Source: an uncultured Cohaesibacter sp. (GTDB taxonomy: Bacteria > Pseudomonadota > Alphaproteobacteria > Rhizobiales > Cohaesibacteraceae). Taken from it: 64,000 bases of DNA. The stretch is taken from NCBI RefSeq assembly GCF_963667045.1, contig NZ_OY762934.1, forward strand, positions 3,974,501 to 4,038,500, written 5' to 3'. Every line of letters starts with the position of its first letter. Within the stretch, counting starts at the first letter, position 1. Both the position numbers and the translations under genes were made by a program. The notes beneath the pieces are model-generated. The model searched no databases. It saw nothing but the letters and a program-made list of their open reading frames with translations, and was not told the origin of the DNA. Below, in pieces: positions 18,632-28,522 of the stretch.

Positions 18632-19342
18632 ATGCCCAATGAGGTTGTGCAAACAGCCCTGGCCAATGCCACCGCCGATGTTTCTCTGTGGACCCTGTTC
18701 ATGCAGGCTCACATCGTGGTCAAGATCGTCATGATTGGCCTCTTGTCTGCGTCGGTCTGGTCATGGGCGATCATCATCGACAAGAGCCTGCTCTACACCC
18801 GCACCAAGCGCCAGATGGACCGGTTCGAAAAGGTGTTCTGGTCCGGCCAGTCCCTTGAGGATCTGTATCAGACCCTGTCTGGTCGTCCCAATCACGCCAT
18901 GGCTGCGCTGTTCGTGGCGGCGATGCGCGAGTGGAAGCGGAGCTTTGAGGGCCATGCTCGCTCGGTTGCCGGTCTGCCGGGGCGTCTTGAGAAGGTGCTG
19001 GACGTGACCCTGTCGCGGGAAGTGGATCGCCTGGAAAAGCGCCTGTTGTTTCTGGCGACCGTCGGTTCTGCAGCTCCCTTCGTCGGCCTGTTCGGTACGG
19101 TCTGGGGCATCATGAGCTCGTTCCAGGGCATCGCAGCCTCCAAGAATACGTCTCTGGCCGTTGTGGCGCCCGGTATCGCCGAGGCCCTGTTTGCCACGGC
19201 GATTGGCCTTGTTGCGGCCATTCCTGCCGTTATTGCCTATAACAAGCTGGCCTCCATTGCTTCCCAGCATGCGATGCGCCTTGAAGGCTTTGCCGACGAG
19301 TTTTCCGCGATCCTGTCGCGTCTGATGGACGAAAGGGGCTAG
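18632..19342 (+). CDS. tolQ: Tol-Pal proton channel subunit TolQ
   Basis: This 236-aa inner membrane protein has three membrane segments: about 27-47, then two late helices in GSAAPFVGLFGTVWGI and LFATAIGLVAAIPAVIAY. The large cytoplasmic loop carries the VDRLEKRL pattern seen across TolQ/ExbB. TolQ and TolR form the proton-driven motor that energises TolA during outer membrane invagination. Ribosome site aaggac precedes the ATG. tolR starts 3 bp beyond the stop. Confidence 0.96.
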   Translation: MPNEVVQTALANATADVSLWTLFMQAHIVVKIVMIGLLSASVWSWAIIIDKSLLYTRTKRQMDRFEKVFWSGQSLEDLYQTLSGRPNHAMAALFVAAMREWKRSFEGHARSVAGLPGRLEKVLDVTLSREVDRLEKRLLFLATVGSAAPFVGLFGTVWGIMSSFQGIAASKNTSLAVVAPGIAEALFATAIGLVAAIPAVIAYNKLASIASQHAMRLEGFADEFSAILSRLMDERG

Positions 19343-19345
19343 TCT

Positions 19346-19798
19346 ATGGGTATGGGCTCAATGGGAACACCGGGGGGCTCGCGCAGACGTGGTGCGCGCA
19401 GGGCCATTCGTCACCGGCCGGTGGCGGAAATCAACGTGACGCCAATGGTCGACGTCATGCTGGTGCTGCTCATCATTTTCATGGTGTCGGCCCCGATGAT
19501 GACAGTTGGTGTGCCGCTTGATCTGCCCGAGAGCGCGGCCAATCCGCTGTCGAGCCAGACACAGCCTCTGACCCTTTCCATTCGCAAGGACGGCAGCGTC
19601 TATCTGCAGGACCAGCCGGTCGAGTTCGACAAACTTGTCGAAACGCTGCTGGGTGTCGCCAAGAATGGCTACGAGGAACGCATTTTCGTACGCGGTGACA
19701 AGGATGCTGATTATGGTTCCATCATGCGTGTGATGGGAGCGATGAATCGCGCCGGTTTCAAGAAGATCGGGCTGGTTAGCACCGAGGAGCTTCGTTAA
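19346..19798 (+). CDS. tolR: Tol-Pal channel subunit TolR
   Basis: This 150-aa protein has a basic N-terminal stretch, then one membrane helix in INVTPMVDVMLVLLIIF, where the Asp of VDVML is the conserved proton-carrying residue. The periplasmic domain follows, ending GFKKIGLVSTEEL. It is closely spaced with tolQ and tolA in the operon. Confidence 0.96.
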   Translation: MGMGSMGTPGGSRRRGARRAIRHRPVAEINVTPMVDVMLVLLIIFMVSAPMMTVGVPLDLPESAANPLSSQTQPLTLSIRKDGSVYLQDQPVEFDKLVETLLGVAKNGYEERIFVRGDKDADYGSIMRVMGAMNRAGFKKIGLVSTEELR

Positions 19799-19800
19799 CC

Positions 19801-20826
19801 TTGAAGAATGTCGGACTTGTTGCGTCGAGTATTGGACATGCTGCGGTGTTGGCGTGGGCTTTGATCAGTCTGCCGTCGCCGGGTGCCCATGACGTGAGCG
19901 ATCTCGAGATCCTGCCGATCGAACTGGTGTCCGTGTCGGATGTGACCGATGTGGTCAAGGGTCAGTCGACGGCCAAGGTCCAGAAGAAGGTGCAGGAAGC
20001 AACCCGCAAGGCGCCGCAGCCGGAAGAGAAAAAGCCAGAGCCAGCGCCAAAGGTTGCTCCGAAGCCCAAACAGGCCGAACCGCAAAAACAGGCCGAGCCC
20101 GAGCCGCCCAAGGCAAAGCCGGAGCCAGCACCGAAAGTGGAGCCGGCCCCGAAGCCCGAGCCGTCACCCAAACCGGAACCTGCTGCCAAACCCGAGCCAG
20201 CTCCGAAACCGGAACCGGCTCCGAAGGTGGAGCCTGAGAAGAAGGTAGAGCCGCAGCCCGAACCGACGCCGAAGGCGGAGGAAAAGCCTCAGTCCGAGCC
20301 GACACCGGAAGAGCCCAAGGAAGCGGCTCCAAAGCCGGTTGCAGCGTTGCCCAGGATCAAGCCGAAGGCGCCGCCAAAACCGCAGAAGCCGGCGGAAGAG
20401 AAACGCAAGTTTGACGTCGATTCTCTCAAGGCTCTGGCCAATCAGACCGACAGCGCCCAGCCGACACCGAGCGGCGAGCAGGATCAGGACGCTTCCTTCG
20501 GTTCCAGAAATGGCAAGGAAGCGGCAGCTATGACCCAAAGCGAGCTTGATGCCCTGAGGGCGCAGATCGCGCAGTGCTGGTCGCCTCCGGTTGGTGCCGC
20601 GGATGCGTCACAATTGGCTGTAAAGATAGAGTTCGGCCTTGATCAGCAGGGCAATGTGAACTGGGGTCCGCAGCCGATCGAGTATCCGGCAAACCAGTTC
20701 GGCGTTGCCGCTGTTGAAAGCGCCATGCGTGCCGTGCGTCGATGTGCGCCTTACACGCTGCCTGCAGACAAATATGATGCATGGCGTCGTGTCCGGATCA
20801 ATTTTGATCCAAGTGACATGTTCTAG
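19801..20826 (+). CDS. tolA: Tol-Pal energy transducer TolA
   Basis: The 341-aa frame begins at TTG (19801), 3 bp after the tolR stop, with a gaggagc ribosome site inside the end of tolR; no nearby ATG fits as well. One membrane helix spans about residues 8-26. A long Pro/Lys/Glu-rich linker (about 60-215) made of PEPAPK-like units follows; it replaces the alanine-rich helix of enterobacterial TolA and should span the periplasm. The C-terminal domain (about 240-341, containing LRAQIAQCW and [11 protein letters not shown]) matches the TolA/TonB-like fold, with two cysteines. Confidence 0.93.
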   Translation: MKNVGLVASSIGHAAVLAWALISLPSPGAHDVSDLEILPIELVSVSDVTDVVKGQSTAKVQKKVQEATRKAPQPEEKKPEPAPKVAPKPKQAEPQKQAEPEPPKAKPEPAPKVEPAPKPEPSPKPEPAAKPEPAPKPEPAPKVEPEKKVEPQPEPTPKAEEKPQSEPTPEEPKEAAPKPVAALPRIKPKAPPKPQKPAEEKRKFDVDSLKALANQTDSAQPTPSGEQDQDASFGSRNGKEAAAMTQSELDALRAQIAQCWSPPVGAADASQLAVKIEFGLDQQGNVNWGPQPIEYPANQFGVAAVESAMRAVRRCAPYTLPADKYDAWRRVRINFDPSDMF

Positions 20827-20933
20827 GACCCATTAGCCGGAAAGACGCAAGCCTCTCCGGCCCAAAGACTATCAGGATGTTCATTCATCAGACAGACCGT
20901 CAGCGGTCTGGACAGGACAGGACGATTTTTGAG

Positions 20934-22292
20934 ATGAAACAGCTTCGACATGCCGGGCCTATCCGGCTCATCAAATGCCATATGACTGTGAAAACCTTCT
21001 TGCTGCCACTGCTGGCGGTTGCCATTCTGTCCAGCATGGCCATGGTGCGCCCCAGCTATGCCTTGATCGAAATCGACATTACTCGCGGCAACATCCAGCC
21101 GATGCCGATCGCCATCACCGATTTTGACGGCGTGGGGCAGGGCGTGGATATTTCCAAGGTCGTTGAAGCTGATTTGCGGCGGTCCGGGCTGTTTTCTCCG
21201 CTTGATCGCAATACCTTCCTGCAGAAGAACCTGTCTTCCTCGACGGTGCCATCCTTTCCCAACTGGACGGTGATCAACGCCCAGGCACTGGTGACCGGAA
21301 CCGTGAGCCAGGAAGCAGATGGTCGGCTGAAAGCCGAATTCCGCCTGTGGGACGTCTATGCTGGCAAACAGATGACGGGGCAGCAATTCTTCACCTCGCC
21401 ACAGAACTGGCGGCGGGTTGCTCACATCATTTCTGACGCCATTTACGAACGGCTGACCGGCGAAAAGGGCTATTTCGACACGCGCATCGTGTTTGTTGAT
21501 GAAAGCGGCCCGAAAGACGCTCGCGTCAAGAAGCTGGCGATCATGGATCAGGATGGCGCCAACGTGCGCTATCTGACCGATGGCCGCGATCTCGTGCTGA
21601 CGCCGCGCTTCTCTCCCACCAAGCAGGAAGTTACCTACATGGCGCTGGAGAATGGTGAACCGCGCGCCTATCTGCTCAATATCGAGACAGGCCGCCGCTC
21701 CGTCGTGGGCCAGTTCCCCGGCATGAGCTTTTCCTCGCGTTTCTCGCCGGATGGCCAGAGCATCGTTCTGAGCCTGCAGCAGGGGGGCGACGCCAATATC
21801 TACCGGATGGATCTGCGCAACGGCAAGATTACCCGCCTGACCAACTCGGCTTCCATTGATACCAGCCCGAGTTTTTCACCGGACGGGCGCTATATCACCT
21901 TTGAAAGTGACCGTGGTGGCAAGCAGCAGATCTATGTGATGGGCTCTGATGGGTCCAACGTGCAGCGCATCAGCTTCGGGGATGGCAGCTATTCCACTCC
22001 GGTCTGGTCTCCGCGTGGTGACCTCATCGCCTTCACCAAGCAATACAAGGGTGAATTCCAGATCGGCGTGATGCAGACCGACGGCTCGCGTGAACGCACG
22101 CTGGTCAGCGGCTTTCACAATGAGGGTCCGACCTGGGCCCCGAACGGTCGCGTGCTGATGTTCTTCTCCGATAGTGGCGGAGCAAATGGCGGGCCGAAGC
22201 TCTATTCCATCGACCTGACCGGCCGCAACAAGTTTCAGGTTCCGACGCCAGATTTCGGGTCCGACCCGGCCTGGTCGCCGCTGATCGACTGA
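20934..22292 (+). CDS. tolB: Tol-Pal periplasmic beta-propeller protein TolB
   Basis: From the ATG at 20934 (aggac ribosome site) the protein is 452 aa; ATG 20982 is an alternative giving a more standard signal peptide ([11 protein letters not shown] to about PSYA). The N-terminal alpha/beta domain is followed by WD40-like PD40 repeats with recurring FSPDG or FSPT units ([38 protein letters not shown]). TolB binds Pal and transmits TolA-driven movement in the periplasm. A strong terminator follows, so pal is probably transcribed separately as well. Confidence 0.95.
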   Translation: MKQLRHAGPIRLIKCHMTVKTFLLPLLAVAILSSMAMVRPSYALIEIDITRGNIQPMPIAITDFDGVGQGVDISKVVEADLRRSGLFSPLDRNTFLQKNLSSSTVPSFPNWTVINAQALVTGTVSQEADGRLKAEFRLWDVYAGKQMTGQQFFTSPQNWRRVAHIISDAIYERLTGEKGYFDTRIVFVDESGPKDARVKKLAIMDQDGANVRYLTDGRDLVLTPRFSPTKQEVTYMALENGEPRAYLLNIETGRRSVVGQFPGMSFSSRFSPDGQSIVLSLQQGGDANIYRMDLRNGKITRLTNSASIDTSPSFSPDGRYITFESDRGGKQQIYVMGSDGSNVQRISFGDGSYSTPVWSPRGDLIAFTKQYKGEFQIGVMQTDGSRERTLVSGFHNEGPTWAPNGRVLMFFSDSGGANGGPKLYSIDLTGRNKFQVPTPDFGSDPAWSPLID

Positions 22293-22320
22293 TACGGTCG
22301 CAAAACTGGTCCTGTTTTCG

Positions 22321-22359
22321 TCTCCGGGGTGGCCTGACGGTTGCCCCGGAGATTTTTTT
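22321..22359 (+). terminator. Intrinsic terminator of tolB
   Basis: A 9-bp stem (tctccgggg 22321-22329, ccccggaga 22344-22352) is followed by seven T (22353-22359). Confidence 0.9.
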
Positions 22360-22695
22360 ATAGCGGTCTTGTGCCGGGCGGTTGGCGGAAAACCGGGCGG
22401 ATGACCAGCCAACTTGGTTCTTGCAGGGCGTGATTGCGGTGCTTTGTCGGTTCTGGAGTGCAAAAGAGCGTCGGATTGCTGTGGACGCGCAATTTGCCAA
22501 GGGTGCAAAGGGCCGGTTGGCGCGGTTGCGCCTCAGTGTGGCCATGATTTGATTCGATCAGAAGATCAGGTTAGTTAAGACAATATGGTTATTAACAGTT
22601 TGGTAACCATGTTTGCGAACGGGCGGTTAACCTAAATTTTTTATTATGGCCGCCGAAGAGTAACGATCTCAGACTAAATCTCGAAGGACAATCAG
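22360..22695. other. Intergenic region tolB-pal
   Basis: There is no convincing gene in these 336 bp. The last 120 bp are AT-rich and probably carry the pal promoter and leader. Confidence 0.4.
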
Positions 22696-23175
22696 ATGTC
22701 AAATCGTGCAAAAACTTCCATTCGTGTTGTATTCGGCGTCGCACTGCTGACTGCATTGGCAGCCTGTTCTTCGACGCCAAGCAAATTGGGCGGCGAGGGG
22801 TTGAATTCCGCAACCCCGGGCTCGGCTCAGGATTTCGTGGTCAATATCGGTGACCGCGTCTTCTTTGAAACGGACAGTTCCGATCTGAACTATTCCGCTC
22901 AGGCAACGCTGGACAAGCAGTCTACATGGCTGCAGCAGTATCCGAATTATCGTATTGCGATTGAAGGACACGCCGACGAACGCGGCACACGCGAATACAA
23001 CATCGCGCTTGGGGCGCGGCGCGCCAACGCTGTCCGCAACTATCTCGTATCCAAGGGCATCCAGTCCAACCGGATGACCACCAAGTCCTATGGCAAGGAA
23101 CGCCCGGTTGCCGTTTGCAACGACATTTCCTGCTGGTCCCAGAACCGCCGCGCGGTTACCACTCTGGCCAACTAG
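22696..23175 (+). CDS. pal: Peptidoglycan-associated lipoprotein Pal
   Basis: This 159-aa protein has a lipoprotein signal ending in the lipobox LAAC (Cys24 is the predicted acylation site). An OmpA-like peptidoglycan-binding domain follows, with VFFETDSSDLN, IEGHADERGTREYN and LGARRANAVRNYL, the latter two carrying the diaminopimelate-binding Asp and Arg. Pal anchors the outer membrane to peptidoglycan and is remodelled by TolB. It stands between two terminators, suggesting an independent, abundant transcript. Confidence 0.96.
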   Translation: MSNRAKTSIRVVFGVALLTALAACSSTPSKLGGEGLNSATPGSAQDFVVNIGDRVFFETDSSDLNYSAQATLDKQSTWLQQYPNYRIAIEGHADERGTREYNIALGARRANAVRNYLVSKGIQSNRMTTKSYGKERPVAVCNDISCWSQNRRAVTTLAN

Positions 23176-23274
23176 AAGCGGGCCAACTAAGGGCAGCTTG
23201 ATGAAGGGCGGGACATCGCTTTTCGCTCAGGGCTGGATCCCGCAAGCCAATGGCAGGTCGAAGCGACTGTATGG

Positions 23275-23303
23275 AAGGGCCGGTTTTCTTGCCGGTCCTT
23301 TTT
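23275..23303 (+). terminator. Intrinsic terminator of pal
   Basis: The stem aagggccgg (23275-23283) pairs with ccggtcctt (23292-23300), one wobble pair, and is followed by a run of T. Confidence 0.85.
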
Positions 23304-23530
23304 GTTTCGTTGCATGGTGCCACACATTTTCCTATATTCGCAGGCACACTTTATGTGTGTAACCGACATGTTTGCCTGATGGATGTGGGTGGGCCATGAT
23401 GGTCAGTATCCAGATTTCGGATGGTGGCGGCCCCGGGCAAATGTCGGGTTCGTCCAGTCGGGCTGTATTGATCGTGGATGTGCTGTGTGGTTCAGGGCAG
23501 TGGTTCACATTTGATTTTATGAGGACTTTC

Positions 23531-24556
23531 ATGAACAGGTTTTTGGTTGCCGTCATGGCTCTGATCGTGAGCGGAAACGGAGCCGCTTTTGCGTCCAGCA
23601 ACTTTTCTCTCAACGGGCTGGCCGAGCGGGTCGGAGCGCTGGAAACGCAGGCGTCCAATCATGGGGTTCCCATGCCGCCAATGCCGATTGCTCCGACAGA
23701 GAAACGCATGCAGGTGGCCCAGTCGGCCGCCGATCTCGTGGTCCGGGTGGATCGGCTCGAAGAGCAGATGCGCCAGTATAATGGCCAGATCGAGGAACTC
23801 AATTTCCGCATTCGCCAGTTGCAGGAGCAGCTGCAGCGTTTTCAGGAAGATAGCGAATTCCGTTTCCAGGATCTGGAAGGGGGCAAGAAGCCGCGTCGCC
23901 AATCCAGCAACCAGACCACGCCGAGCCAGCCAGCTCCCCAGCAGTTTGACCGGCTTGGCACGCCGCCGCAAAATCTTGGCAGCCTGTCCCAGAACCAGAT
24001 GCCTCAAAACAATATGCCTCAGGGCAATGGTGGTGCCGATACCGGCCTGATCGGCCAGGCTCCCGGTGTCAACGGCTCGGCTCCCATCGATCTGTCGTCA
24101 ATGCTTGGCGGGGCTGTCAACCCGCCGACCGATAACGGGTCTTTTGGTCAAGGCTCATCGGGCGGGCTAACTGGCGACCCAAATTCCGACTATGATGTGG
24201 CCTATGGCTATATGCTGCAGAGCGACTATATTGCCGCCGAGCAGGCCTTTCAGCAGTTTGTCAGCGTCTATGGTCAGGATCGCCGGGCTCCGGATGGGTT
24301 CTACTGGCTGGGCGAAGCCAAGTTCCAGCAGGGCAAGTACCGGGATGCCATTCAGGTGTTCCTTGATGCCTATTCCAAATATCCCAATGCCCAGAAGTCG
24401 CCCGACATGCTGCTGAGAACCGGTATGGCACTACGCCAGATCAACGAACGCGATGCGGCTTGTGCGACCTATGATGAACTGTTGAAGAAGTTCCCCAATG
24501 CTTCTTCTGCCATCCGCCAGAAAGTTCGGGCCGAGATTCAAAGTGCCAAATGCTGA
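23531..24556 (+). CDS. cpoB: Cell division coordinator CpoB (YbgF)
   Basis: From the ATG at 23531 (gagg ribosome site) the protein is 341 aa. A signal peptide ends near GAAFA (residue 23). A coiled-coil trimerisation region spans about 60-120 (RVDRLEEQMRQ, RQLQEQLQRF), then a Gln/Asn/Gly-rich linker, then a C-terminal TPR domain of about 120 residues starting DYDVAYGYMLQSDY. CpoB links peptidoglycan synthesis with Tol-driven outer membrane constriction. An upstream in-frame extension lacks a signal peptide and is rejected. The 355-bp gap from pal holds the pal terminator and nothing else recognised. Confidence 0.92.
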   Translation: MNRFLVAVMALIVSGNGAAFASSNFSLNGLAERVGALETQASNHGVPMPPMPIAPTEKRMQVAQSAADLVVRVDRLEEQMRQYNGQIEELNFRIRQLQEQLQRFQEDSEFRFQDLEGGKKPRRQSSNQTTPSQPAPQQFDRLGTPPQNLGSLSQNQMPQNNMPQGNGGADTGLIGQAPGVNGSAPIDLSSMLGGAVNPPTDNGSFGQGSSGGLTGDPNSDYDVAYGYMLQSDYIAAEQAFQQFVSVYGQDRRAPDGFYWLGEAKFQQGKYRDAIQVFLDAYSKYPNAQKSPDMLLRTGMALRQINERDAACATYDELLKKFPNASSAIRQKVRAEIQSAKC

Positions 24557-26006
24557 AGATCACTCCGCAGGGAGTGAGCCGCTGACCGACGGCGAGTTGG
24601 ACGCGGCCTTTTTGACTGTTTTTTCCTTTCTTGATGACGGCCCACCGACAGACACCCGGACGCCCCACGCGAGCGCCCGTCCGGTGCCCGGGCGGTTGTT
24701 GCTTGCGGTGTCCGGTGGCGCCGACTCCCTGTCGCTGATGGTGCTGTGCCACGAATGGGTGCAGCGGAACCGGCTTCCGGTGCACATATTTGTGGCCAGC
24801 GTTGACCATCGCTTGCGGCCAGAGTCGGCAGATGAATGCGCCTATGTGGCCCGCCTTGCCGCCGAGCGCGGTCTTCCTCACCAGACGCTTGTCTGGGAAG
24901 GGGAAAAATCCCATTCCAATGTGCAGGGCTTGGCGCGCGAGGCGCGCTACCGGCTGCTGACCGACCATGCCCGTTCCATTGACTGTGGCCATATCGCGAT
25001 TGCCCATCATCAGGACGATCAGGCGGAAACGCTGATCATGCGCCTGTTGCGTGGCAGTGGGGTGACGGGGCTGGCGGCGATGCGTCCGGTGCAGCCGTTT
25101 GGGGCGGTGACCCTTCTGCGGCCTCTGTTGGGCTTTCCCAAGGCGCGGCTTGTGGCCAGTCTTGACGCACGCTCCATCGGTTGGGCCGAGGATCCGAGCA
25201 ACCGCAGCCCTGGCTATCTGCGGACGCGGGTGCGCTCGATGCTGCCGATGTTTGCCGCCGAGGGCTGCGATTCTGCCCGTCTGGCAGCGACTGCCCGTCG
25301 CCTGCAACGGGCGGAAGATGCGCTCGATGGTATGGTGCAAGATTTCTACCGGCGTTTTGTTTCGGTGGGGCCGGGACATTCCCTCTATCTGTCGCTAGCC
25401 GCTTTTCAGATTCTGCCGGAGGAGATTCGTCTGCGCCTGTTGCGGGCCATGCTCGGCTTTGTGGCCGCGCCCTCCTATCCGCCGCGGGAAGAAAAGCTGA
25501 TGACACTGGATGAGGCCTTGTGCCAGAAACCGGAGCAGAGACCGGGGGGCTCGCGAGAAACGGGTCTGCCGGGCAAGCGTACTGTTGGTGGCTGCTGTTT
25601 CGAGGCTATCGGTGACCTGTTGTGGGTCTATCGCGAGCCGGGGCGGGCGCTTCAGGCGCTGCCGCTGTCGGTTGACGAAGACGTGAACTGGCTGGGGCTT
25701 TATGGCGTAAGGATTTCCAGCGATTGTGCGTCTGAAGTCCGGACAGATCCCTCAGCGCGGCCCGTGCTGCGGCCGCTGGGTGTCGAGGGGCGCCTGTGGC
25801 TGGTGAAGGAAGGGTATGCGTTTTGCGCAGAGGCGTTTGGTGTGCCATCCGTGCCCAAGGGCGCGCTTGAGGCCCTGCCTTCGGTGTGGTCGGCGGGGCG
25901 GCCCGTTTATGTCGCGGACTGGACCAATGGCGAGCCAATCGATGGCATCATGTTGGAATTTGAGGAAAAAGATGCAAAATTCGGGTCAAATGAAACGATA
26001 GAGTAA
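24543..26006 (+). CDS. tilS: tRNA(Ile)-lysidine synthase TilS
   Basis: The enzyme adds lysine to C34 of tRNA-Ile(CAU), letting it read AUA. The PP-loop ATP motif SGGADSLSL lies about 55 residues from the start, followed by VDHRLRPESADE and AHHQDDQAETLIMRLLRGSG, all diagnostic. The start is uncertain: GTG at 24543 (487 aa, used here) or ATG at 24498; both overlap the end of cpoB, so translation is probably coupled. The C-terminal third is less conserved, as usual. Confidence 0.92.
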   Translation: MPNAEDHSAGSEPLTDGELDAAFLTVFSFLDDGPPTDTRTPHASARPVPGRLLLAVSGGADSLSLMVLCHEWVQRNRLPVHIFVASVDHRLRPESADECAYVARLAAERGLPHQTLVWEGEKSHSNVQGLAREARYRLLTDHARSIDCGHIAIAHHQDDQAETLIMRLLRGSGVTGLAAMRPVQPFGAVTLLRPLLGFPKARLVASLDARSIGWAEDPSNRSPGYLRTRVRSMLPMFAAEGCDSARLAATARRLQRAEDALDGMVQDFYRRFVSVGPGHSLYLSLAAFQILPEEIRLRLLRAMLGFVAAPSYPPREEKLMTLDEALCQKPEQRPGGSRETGLPGKRTVGGCCFEAIGDLLWVYREPGRALQALPLSVDEDVNWLGLYGVRISSDCASEVRTDPSARPVLRPLGVEGRLWLVKEGYAFCAEAFGVPSVPKGALEALPSVWSAGRPVYVADWTNGEPIDGIMLEFEEKDAKFGSNETIE

Positions 26007-26260
26007 ATCTTATTACTATATTAGTGCAGAAAAGGGGGGAGCTTGCCTTGGCAAGTTCCCATCGAGACCCTAAATTCATCGAAGAGTGATCAAGGGCGCC
26101 GGACGGGATTTCAAGGAATTCTCTGGCCGCCATGAAATTCTGGCCTGCCGGAGGGTGGTGTGAAAGCTTCAGGGCGCTCACTGCGGGCCAGTCAGAAGCG
26201 AGAGCTGGGTTGTTTTCTGGAGCAGAGCGACCCTCTTTCTGAGGAACCAAGGGATAACAT

Positions 26261-28189
26261 ATGAACGCGAATTTCCGCAGTCTGGCTTTGTGGGTCATTA
26301 TCGGCCTGTTGCTGGTGGCATTGTTCCAGCTGTTTCAAAGCCCGGCGCAACAAGCCAATTCTCAGGAGATTCCATTTTCGCAGTTTGTGACTGATGTGCA
26401 GCAGGGTCGTGTCAAGGCTGTCACGATCGTTGGCCAGCAGGTCTCGGGACAAATGTCGGACAGCAGTAGTTTCCAGACTTATCTGCCGCAGAATGACACG
26501 ACGCTTATCCCTTTGCTGCAAGAAAATGGTGTTTCCATTACTGCCAAACCTCAGACAGAGAGCTTCTCGTTGCTCAATGCGCTGATTTCCTGGTTTCCGA
26601 TGATCCTCATTCTCGCAGTCTGGATCTTTTTCATGCGACAGATGCAGGGCGGCGGCAAGGCCATGGGCTTTGGTAAATCCAAGGCCAAGCTTCTGACCGA
26701 GGCACAGGGCCGCGTCGTGTTTGACGATGTTGCCGGTGTTGATGAAGCCAAGGAAGACCTTCAGGAGATTGTCGAGTTCCTGCGTGATCCGCAGAAATTC
26801 CAGCGCCTTGGTGGTCGTATTCCGCGCGGCGTGCTGCTTGTAGGCCCTCCGGGCACCGGCAAGACCCTGCTCGGCAAGGCGATTGCTGGTGAAGCAAACG
26901 TGCCGTTCTTCTCGATCTCCGGTTCCGATTTCGTTGAAATGTTCGTTGGTGTCGGTGCCTCCCGTGTGCGCGACATGTTCGAGCAGGCCAAGAAGAATGC
27001 ACCTTGCATCATCTTCATCGATGAAATCGACGCGGTGGGGCGCCATCGTGGTGCCGGTCTTGGTGGTGGCAATGACGAACGCGAACAGACGCTCAACCAG
27101 TTGTTGGTCGAGATGGACGGCTTTGAGGCCAACGAGGGCGTGATCCTTGTGGCTGCGACCAACCGTCCGGACGTTCTTGACCCTGCCTTGATGCGTCCTG
27201 GCCGTTTCGACCGCCAAATCGTGGTGCCGAATCCGGACATTACCGGCCGCGAAAAAATCCTCAAGGTCCATGTGCGCAATGTGCCGCTGGCTCCGGATGT
27301 GGATTTGAAGACACTTGCACGCGGTACGCCCGGTTTCTCCGGTGCGGATCTGATGAACCTCGTCAACGAAGCCGCTTTGCTGGCTGCTCGTCGTGACCGT
27401 CGTCTGGTGTCCATGAATGAATTCGAGGATGCCAAAGACAAGGTGATGATGGGGGCTGAGCGCCGCACGCTGGTGATGAGCGAAGAGGAAAAGAAACTCA
27501 CTGCCTATCATGAAGCCGGTCACGCCCTCGTTGCATTGCACATGCCTGCATCCGATCCGATCCACAAGGCCACCATCATTCCGCGCGGTCGCGCGCTGGG
27601 CATGGTGATGCGTCTGCCGGAAAAGGATCAGGTTTCGCTGACCCGTGCCAAATGCTATGCCGACCTTGCGGTCGCCATGGGTGGCCGAGTGGCCGAAGAG
27701 CTGATCTTTGGCTATGAAAAGGTCACTTCCGGTGCTTCCGGCGATATCCAGATGGCAACGCGCCTCTCCAAGGCGATGGCCACACAGTTTGGTATGTCCG
27801 ATCTTCTTGGTCCGTTGCTCTATGCCGAGAATGAGGAAGAGGTCTTCCTTGGCCACTCGGTGGCCAAGCAACAGAATGTCTCCGACGACACCCAGAAGCT
27901 GGTGGACGCCGAAATCAAGCGGTTTGTCGACGAAGGCTACAAGAAGGCGCAGGAAATCCTGACCGAGCACAAGGATCAGCTGGAAATCATCGCGCAGGGG
28001 CTTCTGGAATATGAAACCCTTAGCGGGCAGGAAATCCGCGACCTTCTGGAAGGCACGCCTCCGATCCGCGAAAGCGATGACGAGCCGTCTGCTCCCAAGG
28101 GGTCAGCCGTACCGTCCGCCGGCACCATCAAGAAGGGCCCCGAGCCCGAAGCTCCTCAGGGCGGTGCCGAGCCGCATCCCGAGGACTGA
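26261..28189 (+). CDS. ftsH: ATP-dependent zinc metalloprotease FtsH
   Basis: This 642-aa membrane protease has TM helices at about 7-26 and 108-127. Its AAA+ domain has Walker [17 protein letters not shown], Walker [13 protein letters not shown] and the second region of homology ([19 protein letters not shown]). The zinc site is YHEAGHAL. FtsH degrades misassembled membrane proteins and unstable regulators such as RpoH (gene at 38929) and LpxC in E. coli. The C-terminal tail is Pro/Glu-rich. Ribosome site aaggga precedes the ATG. The 254-bp region upstream shows no gene. Confidence 0.97.
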   Translation: MNANFRSLALWVIIGLLLVALFQLFQSPAQQANSQEIPFSQFVTDVQQGRVKAVTIVGQQVSGQMSDSSSFQTYLPQNDTTLIPLLQENGVSITAKPQTESFSLLNALISWFPMILILAVWIFFMRQMQGGGKAMGFGKSKAKLLTEAQGRVVFDDVAGVDEAKEDLQEIVEFLRDPQKFQRLGGRIPRGVLLVGPPGTGKTLLGKAIAGEANVPFFSISGSDFVEMFVGVGASRVRDMFEQAKKNAPCIIFIDEIDAVGRHRGAGLGGGNDEREQTLNQLLVEMDGFEANEGVILVAATNRPDVLDPALMRPGRFDRQIVVPNPDITGREKILKVHVRNVPLAPDVDLKTLARGTPGFSGADLMNLVNEAALLAARRDRRLVSMNEFEDAKDKVMMGAERRTLVMSEEEKKLTAYHEAGHALVALHMPASDPIHKATIIPRGRALGMVMRLPEKDQVSLTRAKCYADLAVAMGGRVAEELIFGYEKVTSGASGDIQMATRLSKAMATQFGMSDLLGPLLYAENEEEVFLGHSVAKQQNVSDDTQKLVDAEIKRFVDEGYKKAQEILTEHKDQLEIIAQGLLEYETLSGQEIRDLLEGTPPIRESDDEPSAPKGSAVPSAGTIKKGPEPEAPQGGAEPHPED

Positions 28190-28522
28190 TTGATCTTGAT
28201 GACCAACAGACAAAAGCGCCCCTTCGAGGGCGCTTTTTTTGTCGTCTGGCCGTTGCGCTGTGGTGGCTTCAAGGCGCGCAAGCGGGGCGGAACAGGATGT
28301 AACAACAGGAAACAAAGTTTGAATACAAGAGCCTGAATTCCCGCCCGAATTGCCTTATAAAGAAATCGAGGCTGGTGAAGCATTTACGGGACCTTAGCGA
28401 GTCCTCCCGTAAAGTCGCTTTACTACAATATGTTATTGAATGGCCTGAACCCCGGGGCTTCATGAGAGGAGCGCGTGTGCGGTCGGCCAATTTTTTGCCG
28501 CTTGAAAGGTTTATTGAGACTG
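28190..28522. other. Intergenic region ftsH-glmM
   Basis: Beyond the ftsH terminator, about 280 bp hold no gene. The glmM promoter and leader should lie here, but no clear promoter was recognised. Confidence 0.4.
28212..28240 (+). terminator. Intrinsic terminator of ftsH
   Basis: A stem of about 10 bp (aaaagcgccc 28212-28221, gggcgctttt 28228-28237) is followed by T through 28240. Confidence 0.92.

Noticed and set aside
19980-20450. Regular repeats resembling a CRISPR array
   Set aside because: They encode the low-complexity spacer of TolA, vary in unit length and have no unique spacers. No cas gene is present.
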